Source: Marinomonas maritima | GTDB taxonomy: Bacteria; Pseudomonadota; Gammaproteobacteria; Pseudomonadales; Marinomonadaceae | Reading direction: 5' to 3' | Assembly: GCF_024435075.2 (NCBI RefSeq) | Contig: NZ_JAMZEG020000004.1 | Span: 416,001-480,000 of the forward strand | Length of the DNA stretch: 64,000 nucleotides | Part shown: in pieces, positions 34,160 through 42,331 of the stretch | Layout: the number at the start of each line of letters is the position of its first letter | Numbering within the stretch: the stretch's first letter is position 1 | Position numbers and translations under genes: made by a program | The notes under the pieces: model-generated | The model's input: the letters and a program-made list of their open reading frames with translations, nothing else | Databases searched by the model: none | What the model was told of the DNA's origin: nothing

Positions 34160-34843
34160 ATGACAATCGTACAACCTATCCAAATTCAGGTCGCTCAAAA
34201 AGTCTTCGAATCATGGGACAAGATTGGGGTAAATGGTCGAGCGGAAAAACTGCTTAACACACTGGCGTCATTTTCTAATGAAGAAAAGAAAATGGCCACT
34301 TGGCAGATCAATAATGCACAAAAAGAAATAGCTGAAACTCGCGTGATGCCTGGCCCAACCGGTGAACGCAACGAGCTATCAAACCAAGGTCGTGGCCCGT
34401 TCCTTTGCATGTCTTTCGTAGAAAGCGGCAAAGCAAAAGTTGGTTTGGTGGGTCAGGTGTTTACCGCGTTAATCGCGGGAAACCCCGTGATTACCGTTGG
34501 CCCAACGGGCCAAGAAATCATGGACCTGATTTCACCTTTCGTGCCAGAAGGCGTTATCCAAAATATCGCGGAATCCGCACAAGACTCTTTGATTGAAGCC
34601 AATCACTTGGCTGGAATTGCAACGCTTTGCAACCCTATACAAGCGCAATTGCTTAGCCAGCGTCTTGCCGCGAAAGGCGGTCTCATCTGTCAGTTGATCG
34701 AAGAAGTCGACAGCGAGAACCTCAGTGTTATCGCCAAACCGCATTACTTACTGCGCTTTGTTACCGAACGCACCGTGTCGAACAACACCACAGCAATTGG
34801 TGGCAACGCGACCTTGCTTGAATTGGGCAGCATGAACGACTAA
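34160..34843 (+). CDS. Stand-alone PutA C-terminal ALDH-superfamily-like domain
   Basis: A 227-residue protein that matches the C-terminal non-catalytic ALDH-fold domain of long PutA proteins. Points of similarity (from memory of E. coli PutA) are the TGERNELSNQGRGPFLCM start, the VGQVFTALIAGNPVITVGPTG segment, and the end YLLRFVTERTVSNNTTAIGGNATLLELGS, close to the ERxxSxNTxAxGGNASLxxxG end of PutA. It lacks catalytic Cys/Glu. In long PutAs this domain caps the substrate channel. The gene follows putA by 14 bases with ribosome site AGGGGAGA, so it is surely co-transcribed. It would be a split form of the longer enzyme. It ends at a strong terminator. Confidence 0.78.
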   Translation: MTIVQPIQIQVAQKVFESWDKIGVNGRAEKLLNTLASFSNEEKKMATWQINNAQKEIAETRVMPGPTGERNELSNQGRGPFLCMSFVESGKAKVGLVGQVFTALIAGNPVITVGPTGQEIMDLISPFVPEGVIQNIAESAQDSLIEANHLAGIATLCNPIQAQLLSQRLAAKGGLICQLIEEVDSENLSVIAKPHYLLRFVTERTVSNNTTAIGGNATLLELGSMND

Positions 34844-34878
34844 AGCCTTTAGTTTCACTTTTCATAAGCAACAAATAC

Positions 34879-34912
34879 AAAAAAACCTCTTTGGAAACAA
34901 AGAGGTTTTTTT
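34879..34912. terminator. Bidirectional terminator between the putA operon and the TRAP binding protein
   Basis: AAAAAAACCTCTTTG (34879-34893) and CAAAGAGGTTTTTTT (34898-34912) form a 15-base-pair stem with a GAAA tetraloop and A/T tracts on both sides. It lies between convergent genes and should serve both. Confidence 0.95.
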
Positions 34913-34943
34913 ATTTCATTTCACAACATTAATCTAAAAAAGA

Positions 34944-36056
34944 TTAATCAATCTCGCGAGCATTGATGTAAGCGCGTTCAGACACTTCGTGCCACGCTCT
35001 TACTTTGCTACCAAAGTCTTTGAATGAGTCATACACTTTCTGGCTCATCGGATCCGCTGCTGCCACTTCTTCTAATGTTTCAGTAGAGGCTTTTTTCAGC
35101 GCCGACAAGACATCATTAGGGAAAGGTTTTAGTATGACGTTATGCTCATTAACCAACGTCTCTAGTGCCGTGTTATTCAAGGCAGTGAACTCATCAAGCA
35201 TGTCAGCGTTCGCTTGGCGAGTCGCCGCACGCACGATCAACTGAAGGTCTTTTGGCAAAGCTTCAAACGCTTCTTTGTTGTAAAGCGCTTCCATTGTTGA
35301 ACCTGGCTCATGCCAACCTGGGTAGTAGTAGTATTTCGCCGCTTTGTATAAGCCAAATGCTAAATCATTGTATGGTCCAACCCATTCCGTCGCATCAATA
35401 GCGCCAGTCTGCAAAGAAGTGAAGATTTCGCCACCAGGTAAGTTAATTGGTGTACCACCCACTTTCTTCAAGACTTCACCGCCAAGACCTGGAATACGCA
35501 TTTTTAGACCTTGGAAGTCTTCAAGGGAATTAATCTCTTTATTGAACCAACCGCCCATCTGTACCCCAGTGTTACCGGCGGCCATTGGAATTAGGTTAAA
35601 CGGTGCATAAATTTCTTCCCATAGTTTTAAACCGCCACCATGGTGAATCCAAGAGTTGATCTCTTGTGCTGTAAAACCAAATGGCACTGCTGTAAAGAAC
35701 TGAGCCGCTGGCGCTTTACCTTTCCAGTAATACGCTGCACCGTGACCCATTTGCGCCGTACCACGAGATACCGCATCAAACACTTCCAATGGTGGAACAA
35801 GTTCACCTGCCGCATACACTTTAATGTTTAAGCGACCATTGGACATTTCATTGATATTTTTGGCAAGGGCTTCTGCACCCGTTCCCAGACCCGGAAAGTT
35901 CTTTGGCCACGTTGTGACCATTTTCCAGTTAATGACGTCGACTTTTTTCTCTACTTTTGCCGTTTCTTCCGCTTTTTCGGATCCGCCACAAGCCACCAAG
36001 GTGGCTGCTGTCAAACCGACTAATGCCAGCTTGCTCCACAACTTTATTTTATTCAT
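34944..36056 (-). CDS. TRAP transporter substrate-binding lipoprotein (DctP type, TakP/FcbT1-like)
   Basis: A 370-residue extracytoplasmic receptor. The signal peptide ends in lipobox LVAC-G (C23), so it is a lipoprotein, unlike most soluble TRAP receptors. The mature part begins INWKMVTTWPKNFPGLGTGAEALAKNI and has GTAQMGHGAAYYWKGKAPAAQFFTAVPFG, MRIPGLGGEVLKKVGG and QTGAIDATEWVGPYNDLAFG, typical of the 2-oxo-acid/chloroaromatic branch. The matching membrane genes are most likely dctQM at 26771-28719, on the other strand and about 6 kb away. The substrate is not shown by the sequence. Confidence 0.88.
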   Translation of the reverse strand: MNKIKLWSKLALVGLTAATLVACGGSEKAEETAKVEKKVDVINWKMVTTWPKNFPGLGTGAEALAKNINEMSNGRLNIKVYAAGELVPPLEVFDAVSRGTAQMGHGAAYYWKGKAPAAQFFTAVPFGFTAQEINSWIHHGGGLKLWEEIYAPFNLIPMAAGNTGVQMGGWFNKEINSLEDFQGLKMRIPGLGGEVLKKVGGTPINLPGGEIFTSLQTGAIDATEWVGPYNDLAFGLYKAAKYYYYPGWHEPGSTMEALYNKEAFEALPKDLQLIVRAATRQANADMLDEFTALNNTALETLVNEHNVILKPFPNDVLSALKKASTETLEEVAAADPMSQKVYDSFKDFGSKVRAWHEVSERAYINAREID

Positions 36057-36292
36057 TCACTTTATCCCTCAGGAGACGCGTTAAATTTATTGTTATAAGA
36101 CCAAGCCTTCCAGCTCAGCTCATCACACAACCCTAATTGTGCGATTCGGGTCAGCATTATGAAGTAATATTGACCCTTTAGACACATTCTGTGCACTAAG
36201 TGCATTAGATAGTATGAATTGCCGTCTCAGCTCTCAAGGCCTTTTTAATTTTATTTCTTTTTTTATGTGCCTCGTTATTATTCATTTACCCC

Positions 36293-37351
36293 TCATAGCG
36301 TTGGAGTATAACTCCACGACATACGCTGACCGCTCTCTGCAGACTGTTCCGCTAAACACAAACCATAAATTAACTGACAAGCGTGTTCCATCGATACCGG
36401 AGCCTCACCTTTGCCAAGAATCGCATCACGCAGCTGAGCATAAAACGCGGCGTACTCGCCTTGTGTGGACTCTTCTAGAACAATATCAATATCATCTTGG
36501 GAATGCGCCACAAATCGCGTATTTCGCTGTTGTGCCGCTCGTGATGGGAAGCTCTCATCCCACGGCATTTGCCCTGCACGTAGTGCTTCTTCTTGCGGGT
36601 CTAAGCCAACACATTGCCAACTGCCTTTGGTGAATCTGGCATTAAAACGGCGCATTTCACCCGCTTCAAACGGCGTTGACGCAATACGAACACGTTTATC
36701 ATCGTAGCCTAACTCAACTTCAAACCAATCATGGGTTTGGCTGCCTTCACGCAAACGATCAATACTGGCGTGCATCCATTTTGGCGGCCCAAACAAACAT
36801 AAAGCTTGATCTAATATATGCGGGCCAAGATCCCAAAAAATCCCTGTTCCCACCCCAGGTTCTTCACGCCAACGCGCTTGAGCTGTCGGACGGAAACGAT
36901 CAAAGCGAGAATCAATATGCTTCAACTCACCCAACTCTCCGCTTTCGATCAAGGCTTTAAGACGCAGAAAATCGCCATCAAAGCGACGATTTTGATAAAC
37001 ACAAAATACCAAGCCTTTTTTCTTAGCAAGGGTACACAAAGCTTCTATCTGAGATAAATCAGTGACAGAGGGTTTCTCTAGCAACACGTGTTTACCGTTT
37101 TCCAACGCGTGTTTGGCTTGATCAAAATGCAACGCATTCGGCGTCGTAATCACCACCAAATCCACATCCGACGCCGTAAACACAGCCTCGGCAGACGACA
37201 CAACCATGGCATCAGGCAATACCGCTTTCACCTCACTTGCCTTAGAACTGCAAACATACGACATCGTCATGTTAGGGTCGTTCATCACAAACGGCGCATG
37301 AAAAACACGCCCAGACAAACCAAAACCGATCAAACCAACACAAATAGCCAT
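36293..37351 (-). CDS. Gfo/Idh/MocA-family NAD(P)-dependent oxidoreductase
   Basis: A 352-residue sugar or polyol dehydrogenase-like enzyme. The nucleotide-binding domain has VGLIGFGLSGRVFHAPF and the catalytic EKP motif in NGKHVLLEKPSVTDL (about residue 95). The C-terminal domain contains IDSRFDRFRPTAQARWREEPGVGTGIFWDLGPHILDQAL, with the lysine-like/aspartate/histidine pattern GPHILDQ of the YdgJ-type subfamily. The substrate is unknown. It is a single gene between dctP and uvrD, with 81 bases to uvrD. Confidence 0.88.
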   Translation of the reverse strand: MAICVGLIGFGLSGRVFHAPFVMNDPNMTMSYVCSSKASEVKAVLPDAMVVSSAEAVFTASDVDLVVITTPNALHFDQAKHALENGKHVLLEKPSVTDLSQIEALCTLAKKKGLVFCVYQNRRFDGDFLRLKALIESGELGELKHIDSRFDRFRPTAQARWREEPGVGTGIFWDLGPHILDQALCLFGPPKWMHASIDRLREGSQTHDWFEVELGYDDKRVRIASTPFEAGEMRRFNARFTKGSWQCVGLDPQEEALRAGQMPWDESFPSRAAQQRNTRFVAHSQDDIDIVLEESTQGEYAAFYAQLRDAILGKGEAPVSMEHACQLIYGLCLAEQSAESGQRMSWSYTPTL

Positions 37352-37432
37352 CCCTTACCCTCTTCACCTAAACTTTATATTTATGGACAGTTTTATCGAT
37401 AAACAACTCGACATAAACCAGAATACAATAGA

Positions 37433-39646
37433 CTAAATAACTTCCAACTTAGCAAACGACAACACCAGCCATTTTGAGCCTTCGTCGTCGAAGTTAACCT
37501 GCACCCGTGCTTGTGGGCCTTGGCCTTCATAGTTGATGACCAAACCTTCACCGAACACGGGGTGATTCACGCGATCGCCCATGCTGACCGTAATTTCTGG
37601 CGCTTTGTAGTTGTTCAACACACTGCTGTTTTGCAGTTTGTTCTTTTCAAAATTGTAATCCGGTCGTTGCATCGAAACAGGTCGACTGACTTGAGAACGA
37701 AGTCGCACTTCTTCCAAGCATTCCGGCGGTAACTCTTTGATAAAGCGTGATGGACTATTAAAGGATTCGCTGCCAAACAAACGGCGCGATTCGGCGTAGG
37801 TGATGTACAGCTTTTCCATCGCTCGGGTAATGCCGACATAACAAAGACGACGCTCTTCTGCGAGTCGTCCTGGTTCTTCAAACGACATTTTGCTTGGGAA
37901 AATATTTTCTTCCACGCCCGTTAAGAAGACCAATGGAAACTCCAGACCTTTGGCAGAGTGAAGTGTCATCAATTGCACTGCATCTTGGTATTCATCTGCT
38001 TGGGCATCGCCAGCATCCAACACAGCTTTATCTAAAAATGCCATCAAGGGTGAACTGAATTCTTCGTCTTCGTCGCTCCAGCTAAAGCTACCCGCCGCGC
38101 CAACCAACTCTTTTAAGTTTTCAATGCGCGCTTCGCCCTTTTCACCTTTCTCTTTTTCATGAAAAGGGATCAGACCGGCTTCTTCGATGATTTGCTCAAA
38201 AATGTCGTTCAAGTTCAAATCTGGCTGTTGCACCGTGGTGCTCAAACCTTCGATAAGATACAGGAACGTTTTAATGGCATTGGTCGCTCGAGCCGTCATT
38301 AATGACTGACTGACCACTTCTTGCGCAGCTTTCCACATAGAACAGCCATGATCACGGGCGAATTCTCGCAATGTTCCAATGCTCCGCTCGCCAATACCGC
38401 GTGGCGGTACATTGACGACACGCTCCATGGCGCCGTCGTCATTAGGATCAAGCGCTAAACGAGCGTACGCCAAGGCGTTTTTAATTTCGAGACGGTCGTA
38501 GAATCTGTGTCCACCGTAAATACGATAAGCAATCTGTTCCCTAACCAAGCATTCCTCGATGACTCGAGATTGCGCATTAGAACGATAGAGAATCGCCATG
38601 TCAGTCAACGATGTGCCCTTGTCGCGCCATTGTTTAATAATGCCAACAATAAAGCGCGCTTCGTCCTGCTCATTGAACCCCGCATAAAGCGAAATTGGAT
38701 CGCCTTCACCGCTTTCGGTCCAAAGCTCTTTCCCTAGGCGATCGTCGTTATGTTTAATTAAGCCATTGGCCGCGTTCAATATATGGCCGGTAGAGCGGTA
38801 GTTTTGCTCTAGTCGAATGGTGCCAACGTCTTTAAAATCTTTCGTAAAGCTTTGAATATTCTCGATTTTCGCCCCACGCCAGCCGTAAATAGACTGATCA
38901 TCATCACCCACTGCGGTAATCGTGCCGTGATCACCCACCATGATGCGTAACCAAGCGTATTGAATGGTGTTGGTGTCTTGAAACTCGTCCACCAGCACAT
39001 GACGAAAGCGATCTTGGTAATGACGAAGTAACGCCGGCGTGCTGAGCATCAACTCATGGGCACGCAACAGTAACTCACCAAAATCGAGCAAGCCGCTGCG
39101 TTCACAAGCTTCTTCATAATGGTAATACAGTTCTCGCATCCCTTTGGTGAAGGGATCATGGCTATCTGGCACATGAGCCGCACGACGACCTTCATCTTTT
39201 TGTCCATTGATAAACCAAGACACTTGTTTCGGTGGCCAGCGAGTATCGTCAATACTGAGCTCACGCATAATGCGTTTGATGAGACGTAATTGGTCATCAC
39301 TGTCCATGATCTGAAAATTTTCTTTCAGTCCTGCGTCACGCCAATGAGCGCGCAACAATCGATGCGCCAAACCATGGAAAGTCCCCACCCACATGCCTTG
39401 AGGAGGAACGCCAACAAGTTGTTCGATACGTCCTTGCATTTCACGCGCGGCTTTATTAGTAAAGGTTACCGCCATCAAACTGTAAGGAGATAGTTCATAA
39501 GCGTGCATCAACCACGCAATACGGTGCACCAAGACACGGGTTTTACCTGACCCAGCCCCCGCCAAAACAAGGCTATTTTGCAACGGCGCGGCGACGGCTT
39601 CACGCTGTTTGTCATTCAGTGAGTCGAGGATAAAAGAAACGTCCAT
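37433..39646 (-). CDS. uvrD: DNA helicase II (UvrD)
   Basis: Superfamily 1A 3'-5' helicase for nucleotide-excision and mismatch repair. Motifs in order: Q motif LNDKQREAVAAP, Walker A AGAGSGKTRVL, Ia FTNKAAREM, II VDEFQDTNTIQYAW, III GDDDQSIYGWRGA, IV LEQNYRSTGHILNAA, V TLHSAKGLEFPLVFLTG and VI EERRLCYVGITRAMEKLYI. The C-terminal TUDOR-like tail MGDRVNHPVFGEGLVINYEGQGPQARVQVNFD that contacts RNA polymerase is present. Length is 737 aa (E. coli 720). No LexA box of the CTGT-N8-ACAG type is visible upstream. Confidence 0.97.
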   Translation of the reverse strand: MDVSFILDSLNDKQREAVAAPLQNSLVLAGAGSGKTRVLVHRIAWLMHAYELSPYSLMAVTFTNKAAREMQGRIEQLVGVPPQGMWVGTFHGLAHRLLRAHWRDAGLKENFQIMDSDDQLRLIKRIMRELSIDDTRWPPKQVSWFINGQKDEGRRAAHVPDSHDPFTKGMRELYYHYEEACERSGLLDFGELLLRAHELMLSTPALLRHYQDRFRHVLVDEFQDTNTIQYAWLRIMVGDHGTITAVGDDDQSIYGWRGAKIENIQSFTKDFKDVGTIRLEQNYRSTGHILNAANGLIKHNDDRLGKELWTESGEGDPISLYAGFNEQDEARFIVGIIKQWRDKGTSLTDMAILYRSNAQSRVIEECLVREQIAYRIYGGHRFYDRLEIKNALAYARLALDPNDDGAMERVVNVPPRGIGERSIGTLREFARDHGCSMWKAAQEVVSQSLMTARATNAIKTFLYLIEGLSTTVQQPDLNLNDIFEQIIEEAGLIPFHEKEKGEKGEARIENLKELVGAAGSFSWSDEDEEFSSPLMAFLDKAVLDAGDAQADEYQDAVQLMTLHSAKGLEFPLVFLTGVEENIFPSKMSFEEPGRLAEERRLCYVGITRAMEKLYITYAESRRLFGSESFNSPSRFIKELPPECLEEVRLRSQVSRPVSMQRPDYNFEKNKLQNSSVLNNYKAPEITVSMGDRVNHPVFGEGLVINYEGQGPQARVQVNFDDEGSKWLVLSFAKLEVI

Positions 39647-39829
39647 TACATTCTGCCATGGTTAATTAATATTTTTGTCATATCAAGCGTGTAAAAATAG
39701 GTTGATTTTTAATCTAATTCCGTTTTTTATTAGCTTGAAATGAATTGTCTGTCTATTTTGACTTTTTTTATCTGTCGATGACAGTGATCTATGCACTTCA
39801 TGTCGTCGAACGTCCAAAAGGGTATAACG

Positions 39830-40024
39830 ATGAACTATTTTACTGAAACACTAACTGAAGTAAAAACTGACATAATGCACGCTTCCATTAGCTTAGAAAA
39901 TGAAACAAAAGAGCTGAGTAAAAAAGAAGAGGCGCTACGGTTGTTAAAAGCCAGACGTGCCATTGAGCAGCATTTAGAGCAAAAACGTTTGTACCATGAT
40001 ATATCGAACGGTTGGGATGATTAG
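39830..40024 (+). CDS. Small charged protein with a PA3496-like C-terminus
   Basis: A 64-residue protein beginning MNYFTETLTEVKTD at ATG 39830, eight bases after AAAAGGG; an upstream in-frame ATG at 39791 has no such site. The C-terminal half, RLLKARRAIEQHLEQKRLYHDISNGWDD, resembles the RRxIExxLExxRLxxD pattern of small pseudomonad proteins of the PA3496 type, whose role is poorly known. The protein is likely cytoplasmic and helical. It has neither membrane helix nor signal peptide and stands alone between uvrD and the aminotransferase. Confidence 0.6.
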   Translation: MNYFTETLTEVKTDIMHASISLENETKELSKKEEALRLLKARRAIEQHLEQKRLYHDISNGWDD

Positions 40025-40122
40025 CGTTATCTAACCAAACGACACAGTCAGCGGAATCAACTCGACTTAGCTTATGGCTAGGTTTAGAGATTCGTTTCAC
40101 TCAAAAAAAACAAAGCGCCTTG

Positions 40123-40157
40123 CCCATGAATAGATGAGTAATCTGTCTATTTGTGGG
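40123..40157 (+). promoter_or_regulatory. Imperfect hairpin upstream of the aromatic aminotransferase gene
   Basis: CCCATGAATAGAT (40123-40135) can pair with TCTGTCTATTTGTGGG (about 40142-40157) with mismatches and is followed by TAAAAAATC. It might end the upstream small gene or act in the leader of the aminotransferase gene. The fold is visible; its role is a guess. Confidence 0.35.
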
Positions 40158-40322
40158 TAAAAAATCATTGTATGTCATTTATTACCGCATTTTTACATCG
40201 CAATTATCTCCTCGTTTTCTCAACTTATGGCGGTTATTCACGTCTTGGAGTACCATACGCACTGATTTTTTAAATCTTCTAATCCATAATAAAAAGAAAA
40301 TAACCCTCTTGGGGGAGTTACT

Positions 40323-41519
40323 ATGTTTGAACATATCCAAGCCGCACCAGCAGACCCAATTCTTGGTCTGAATGACGCTTACAAAAAAGACCCAAATCCC
40401 AATAAAATCAACTTGGGCGTTGGTGTCTTTAAAGATGAAGAAGGCAACACACCCATTTTAAAAGCCGTAAAACAAGCAGAAGAACGTTTGTTGGCTGAAG
40501 AAAAAACCAAAAGTTACCTCAGCATCGAAGGCGCACCCGCTTACCGATCCGCCGTGCAAACGCTTTTATTTGGTAACCAACACCCTATTATTGCCAAGCA
40601 GCTTGCTCAAACAGCTCACACTCCTGGCGGCACAGGCGCACTACGCGTCGCAGCAGAATTTATTAAAAAGCATTTGCCTGAAGCTACCATTTGGGTCAGT
40701 AACCCAACGTGGGCAAATCATCAGTCTGTTTTCCAATCTGTTGGTTTAGAAGTGGGCAGTTACGCCTATTACGACGCCAATGTTAAATCGTTAGATTTCG
40801 AAGCCATGTTGGCTAGCTTGTCGCAAATTCCTGAAGGCGACGTGGTGTTGTTTCATGGTTGCTGCCATAACCCAACAGGCATAGACCCAACGCCAGAGCA
40901 ATGGTATCAATTGGCGAAGCTTTGCAGCAAACAAGGTTTCTTACCATTGTTTGATTTTGCGTATCAAGGTTTTGGTCAAGGATTAACGGAAGATGCCCAA
41001 GGGTTACGTACCTTCCTAGAGCACGTTCCTGAGATGTTGATAGCAAGCTCGTTTTCAAAGAACTTTGGTCTTTATAACGAACGTGTTGGCGCGCTCACTA
41101 TTTTGTGTGAAACAACAGAACAAGCTGAAACCGCCTTCACACAAATCAAACGTTGTGTCCGTACAAACTACTCAAATCCACCTTCTCACGGCGCGGCGAT
41201 TGTTGCTGAAATACTCAATGATAAAGAGCTGTATGCCCTATGGGAAAGTGAGCTGAAAGACATGCGCCTTCGTATTCATGAAATGCGTAGTTTGTTTGTG
41301 AACACGTTGCGAGCAAAAGGCGTTAAGCAAGACTTCTCTTTTATCTCAAACCAGCAAGGCATGTTCTCTTTTTCTGGTCTTACACCAGATCAAGTTGCTC
41401 AGCTGCGTAGAGAATACGGTATTTATATTGTTGGTTCTGGACGCATTAGTGTGGCAGGAATGACTCATGACAATATGGGCCCACTGTGTGACGCCATTGC
41501 CGCCATCTTGAAAGATTAA
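40323..41519 (+). CDS. tyrB: Aromatic/aspartate aminotransferase (class I)
   Basis: PLP enzyme of fold type I that moves amino groups between 2-oxoglutarate and aspartate or aromatic amino acids. Key sequence: DPILGLNDAYKKDPNPNKINLGVGVFKDEEGNTPIL, VSNPTWANHQSVFQ, HGCCHNPTGIDPT, FDFAYQGFGQGL, and K246 in ASSFSKNFGLYNERVGAL as Schiff-base lysine. The 398-residue protein is equally like AspC, TyrB and PhhC, so the symbol is a best guess. It has ribosome site GGGGGAG and its own terminator. Lacking neighbours of one pathway, its main substrate cannot be told. Confidence 0.88.
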   Translation: MFEHIQAAPADPILGLNDAYKKDPNPNKINLGVGVFKDEEGNTPILKAVKQAEERLLAEEKTKSYLSIEGAPAYRSAVQTLLFGNQHPIIAKQLAQTAHTPGGTGALRVAAEFIKKHLPEATIWVSNPTWANHQSVFQSVGLEVGSYAYYDANVKSLDFEAMLASLSQIPEGDVVLFHGCCHNPTGIDPTPEQWYQLAKLCSKQGFLPLFDFAYQGFGQGLTEDAQGLRTFLEHVPEMLIASSFSKNFGLYNERVGALTILCETTEQAETAFTQIKRCVRTNYSNPPSHGAAIVAEILNDKELYALWESELKDMRLRIHEMRSLFVNTLRAKGVKQDFSFISNQQGMFSFSGLTPDQVAQLRREYGIYIVGSGRISVAGMTHDNMGPLCDAIAAILKD

Positions 41520-41534
41520 TTTAAGGTTGTGAAT

Positions 41535-41571
41535 AAAACGGTTTCAGCTCGCGAGCTGAAGCCGTTTTTTT
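41535..41571 (+). terminator. Terminator after the aminotransferase gene
   Basis: AAAACGGTTTCAGCTC (41535-41550) pairs with GAGCTGAAGCCGTTTT (from 41553) through a tiny loop, with one G-U pair, and a run of seven T follows. It is strong. Confidence 0.93.
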
Positions 41572-41664
41572 ACGACTATTATTTCTGTCAGTTGTTTTAT
41601 CACCAAAGAGACTGTTACCTTATGGCCTCGCCTTTTTAAACCCAATTCAATAATGGAGCCATCG

Positions 41665-42291
41665 ATGACCGCCACACTAATCTATTGCTATGACCCAATG
41701 TGTAGCTGGTGCTGGGGATTCCGCCCAACGTGGACAAAGCTGCAAAAAGCGTTGCAGAGCTTGATTGATTCAGACCAGTTAACCATTCAACCAATGCTGG
41801 GTGGCCTCGCGATTGATTCCGATGCGCCTATGGCAGAAGACATGAAAGACAAGCTAGAGGGCTCTTGGAAAAACATTCAGTCGTCACTGGGAACGGAGTT
41901 TAATTTTGATTTTTGGCGAACTGCGTCACCACGTCGCTCCACTTATCCCGCCTGCAGAGCGTGTTATGTCGCAAGAGACATGGGATTGGAAGAAGAGATG
42001 TATCACGCCATTCAAGAAGCCTACTACTTGAAAGCGAAAAACCCGTCGGATCTCGATACATTAACACAGTGCGCAGAACACATAGGGCTAAACCCAAATG
42101 GCTTTCAGAAAAATATGCAGCACGTTAAAAGTGAGCGATTATTGGAAGAAGAAATAGAACAAGCCAGACATCTTGGTCTGAATTCATTTCCTTCTCTCAC
42201 ATTACTCATCGGCGATAAACTTACGCCAATTCCATTAGATTATAAAGATCACTCAAGCATGTTGAATGCCATAAAAAAGGCGCTGTCTTAG
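41665..42291 (+). CDS. DsbA-family protein (CSWC thioredoxin fold)
   Basis: A 208-residue cytoplasmic thioredoxin-fold protein without a signal peptide. The active-site-like CSWC is near the start (YDPMCSWCWGF); YPACRACYVARDMGLEEEMYHAIQEAYY lies in the helical insertion and GLNSFPSLTLLIG carries the cis-proline. It resembles FrnE/2-hydroxychromene isomerase-type DsbA relatives. I chose ATG 41665 because the GGAG at 41655-41658 serves it; ATG 41653 would include that site in the gene. The last codons lie inside a terminator hairpin. Confidence 0.83.
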   Translation: MTATLIYCYDPMCSWCWGFRPTWTKLQKALQSLIDSDQLTIQPMLGGLAIDSDAPMAEDMKDKLEGSWKNIQSSLGTEFNFDFWRTASPRRSTYPACRACYVARDMGLEEEMYHAIQEAYYLKAKNPSDLDTLTQCAEHIGLNPNGFQKNMQHVKSERLLEEEIEQARHLGLNSFPSLTLLIGDKLTPIPLDYKDHSSMLNAIKKALS

Positions 42292-42300
42292 CGCCTTTTT
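42274..42300. terminator. Terminator overlapping the end of the DsbA-family gene
   Basis: AAAAAGGCGCT (42274-42284) and AGCGCCTTTTT (42290-42300) form an 11-base-pair stem with a five-base loop and T-tail; the gene's stop codon (42289-42291) is at the top of the hairpin. It also faces the end of the MocR-type gene on the other strand. Confidence 0.92.
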
Positions 42301-42331
42301 AGCTTTATTAAGATAAATAATACGCTTCTTT

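Noticed and set aside
36214..36633. Open frame of 139 codons on the plus strand
   Set aside because: Mostly antisense to the Gfo/Idh/MocA gene, which has clear family motifs.
39647..39829. Possible LexA box upstream of uvrD (CTGTCGATGACAG near 39773)
   Set aside because: The two halves are five bases apart rather than the eight required for the CTGT-N8-ACAG form.
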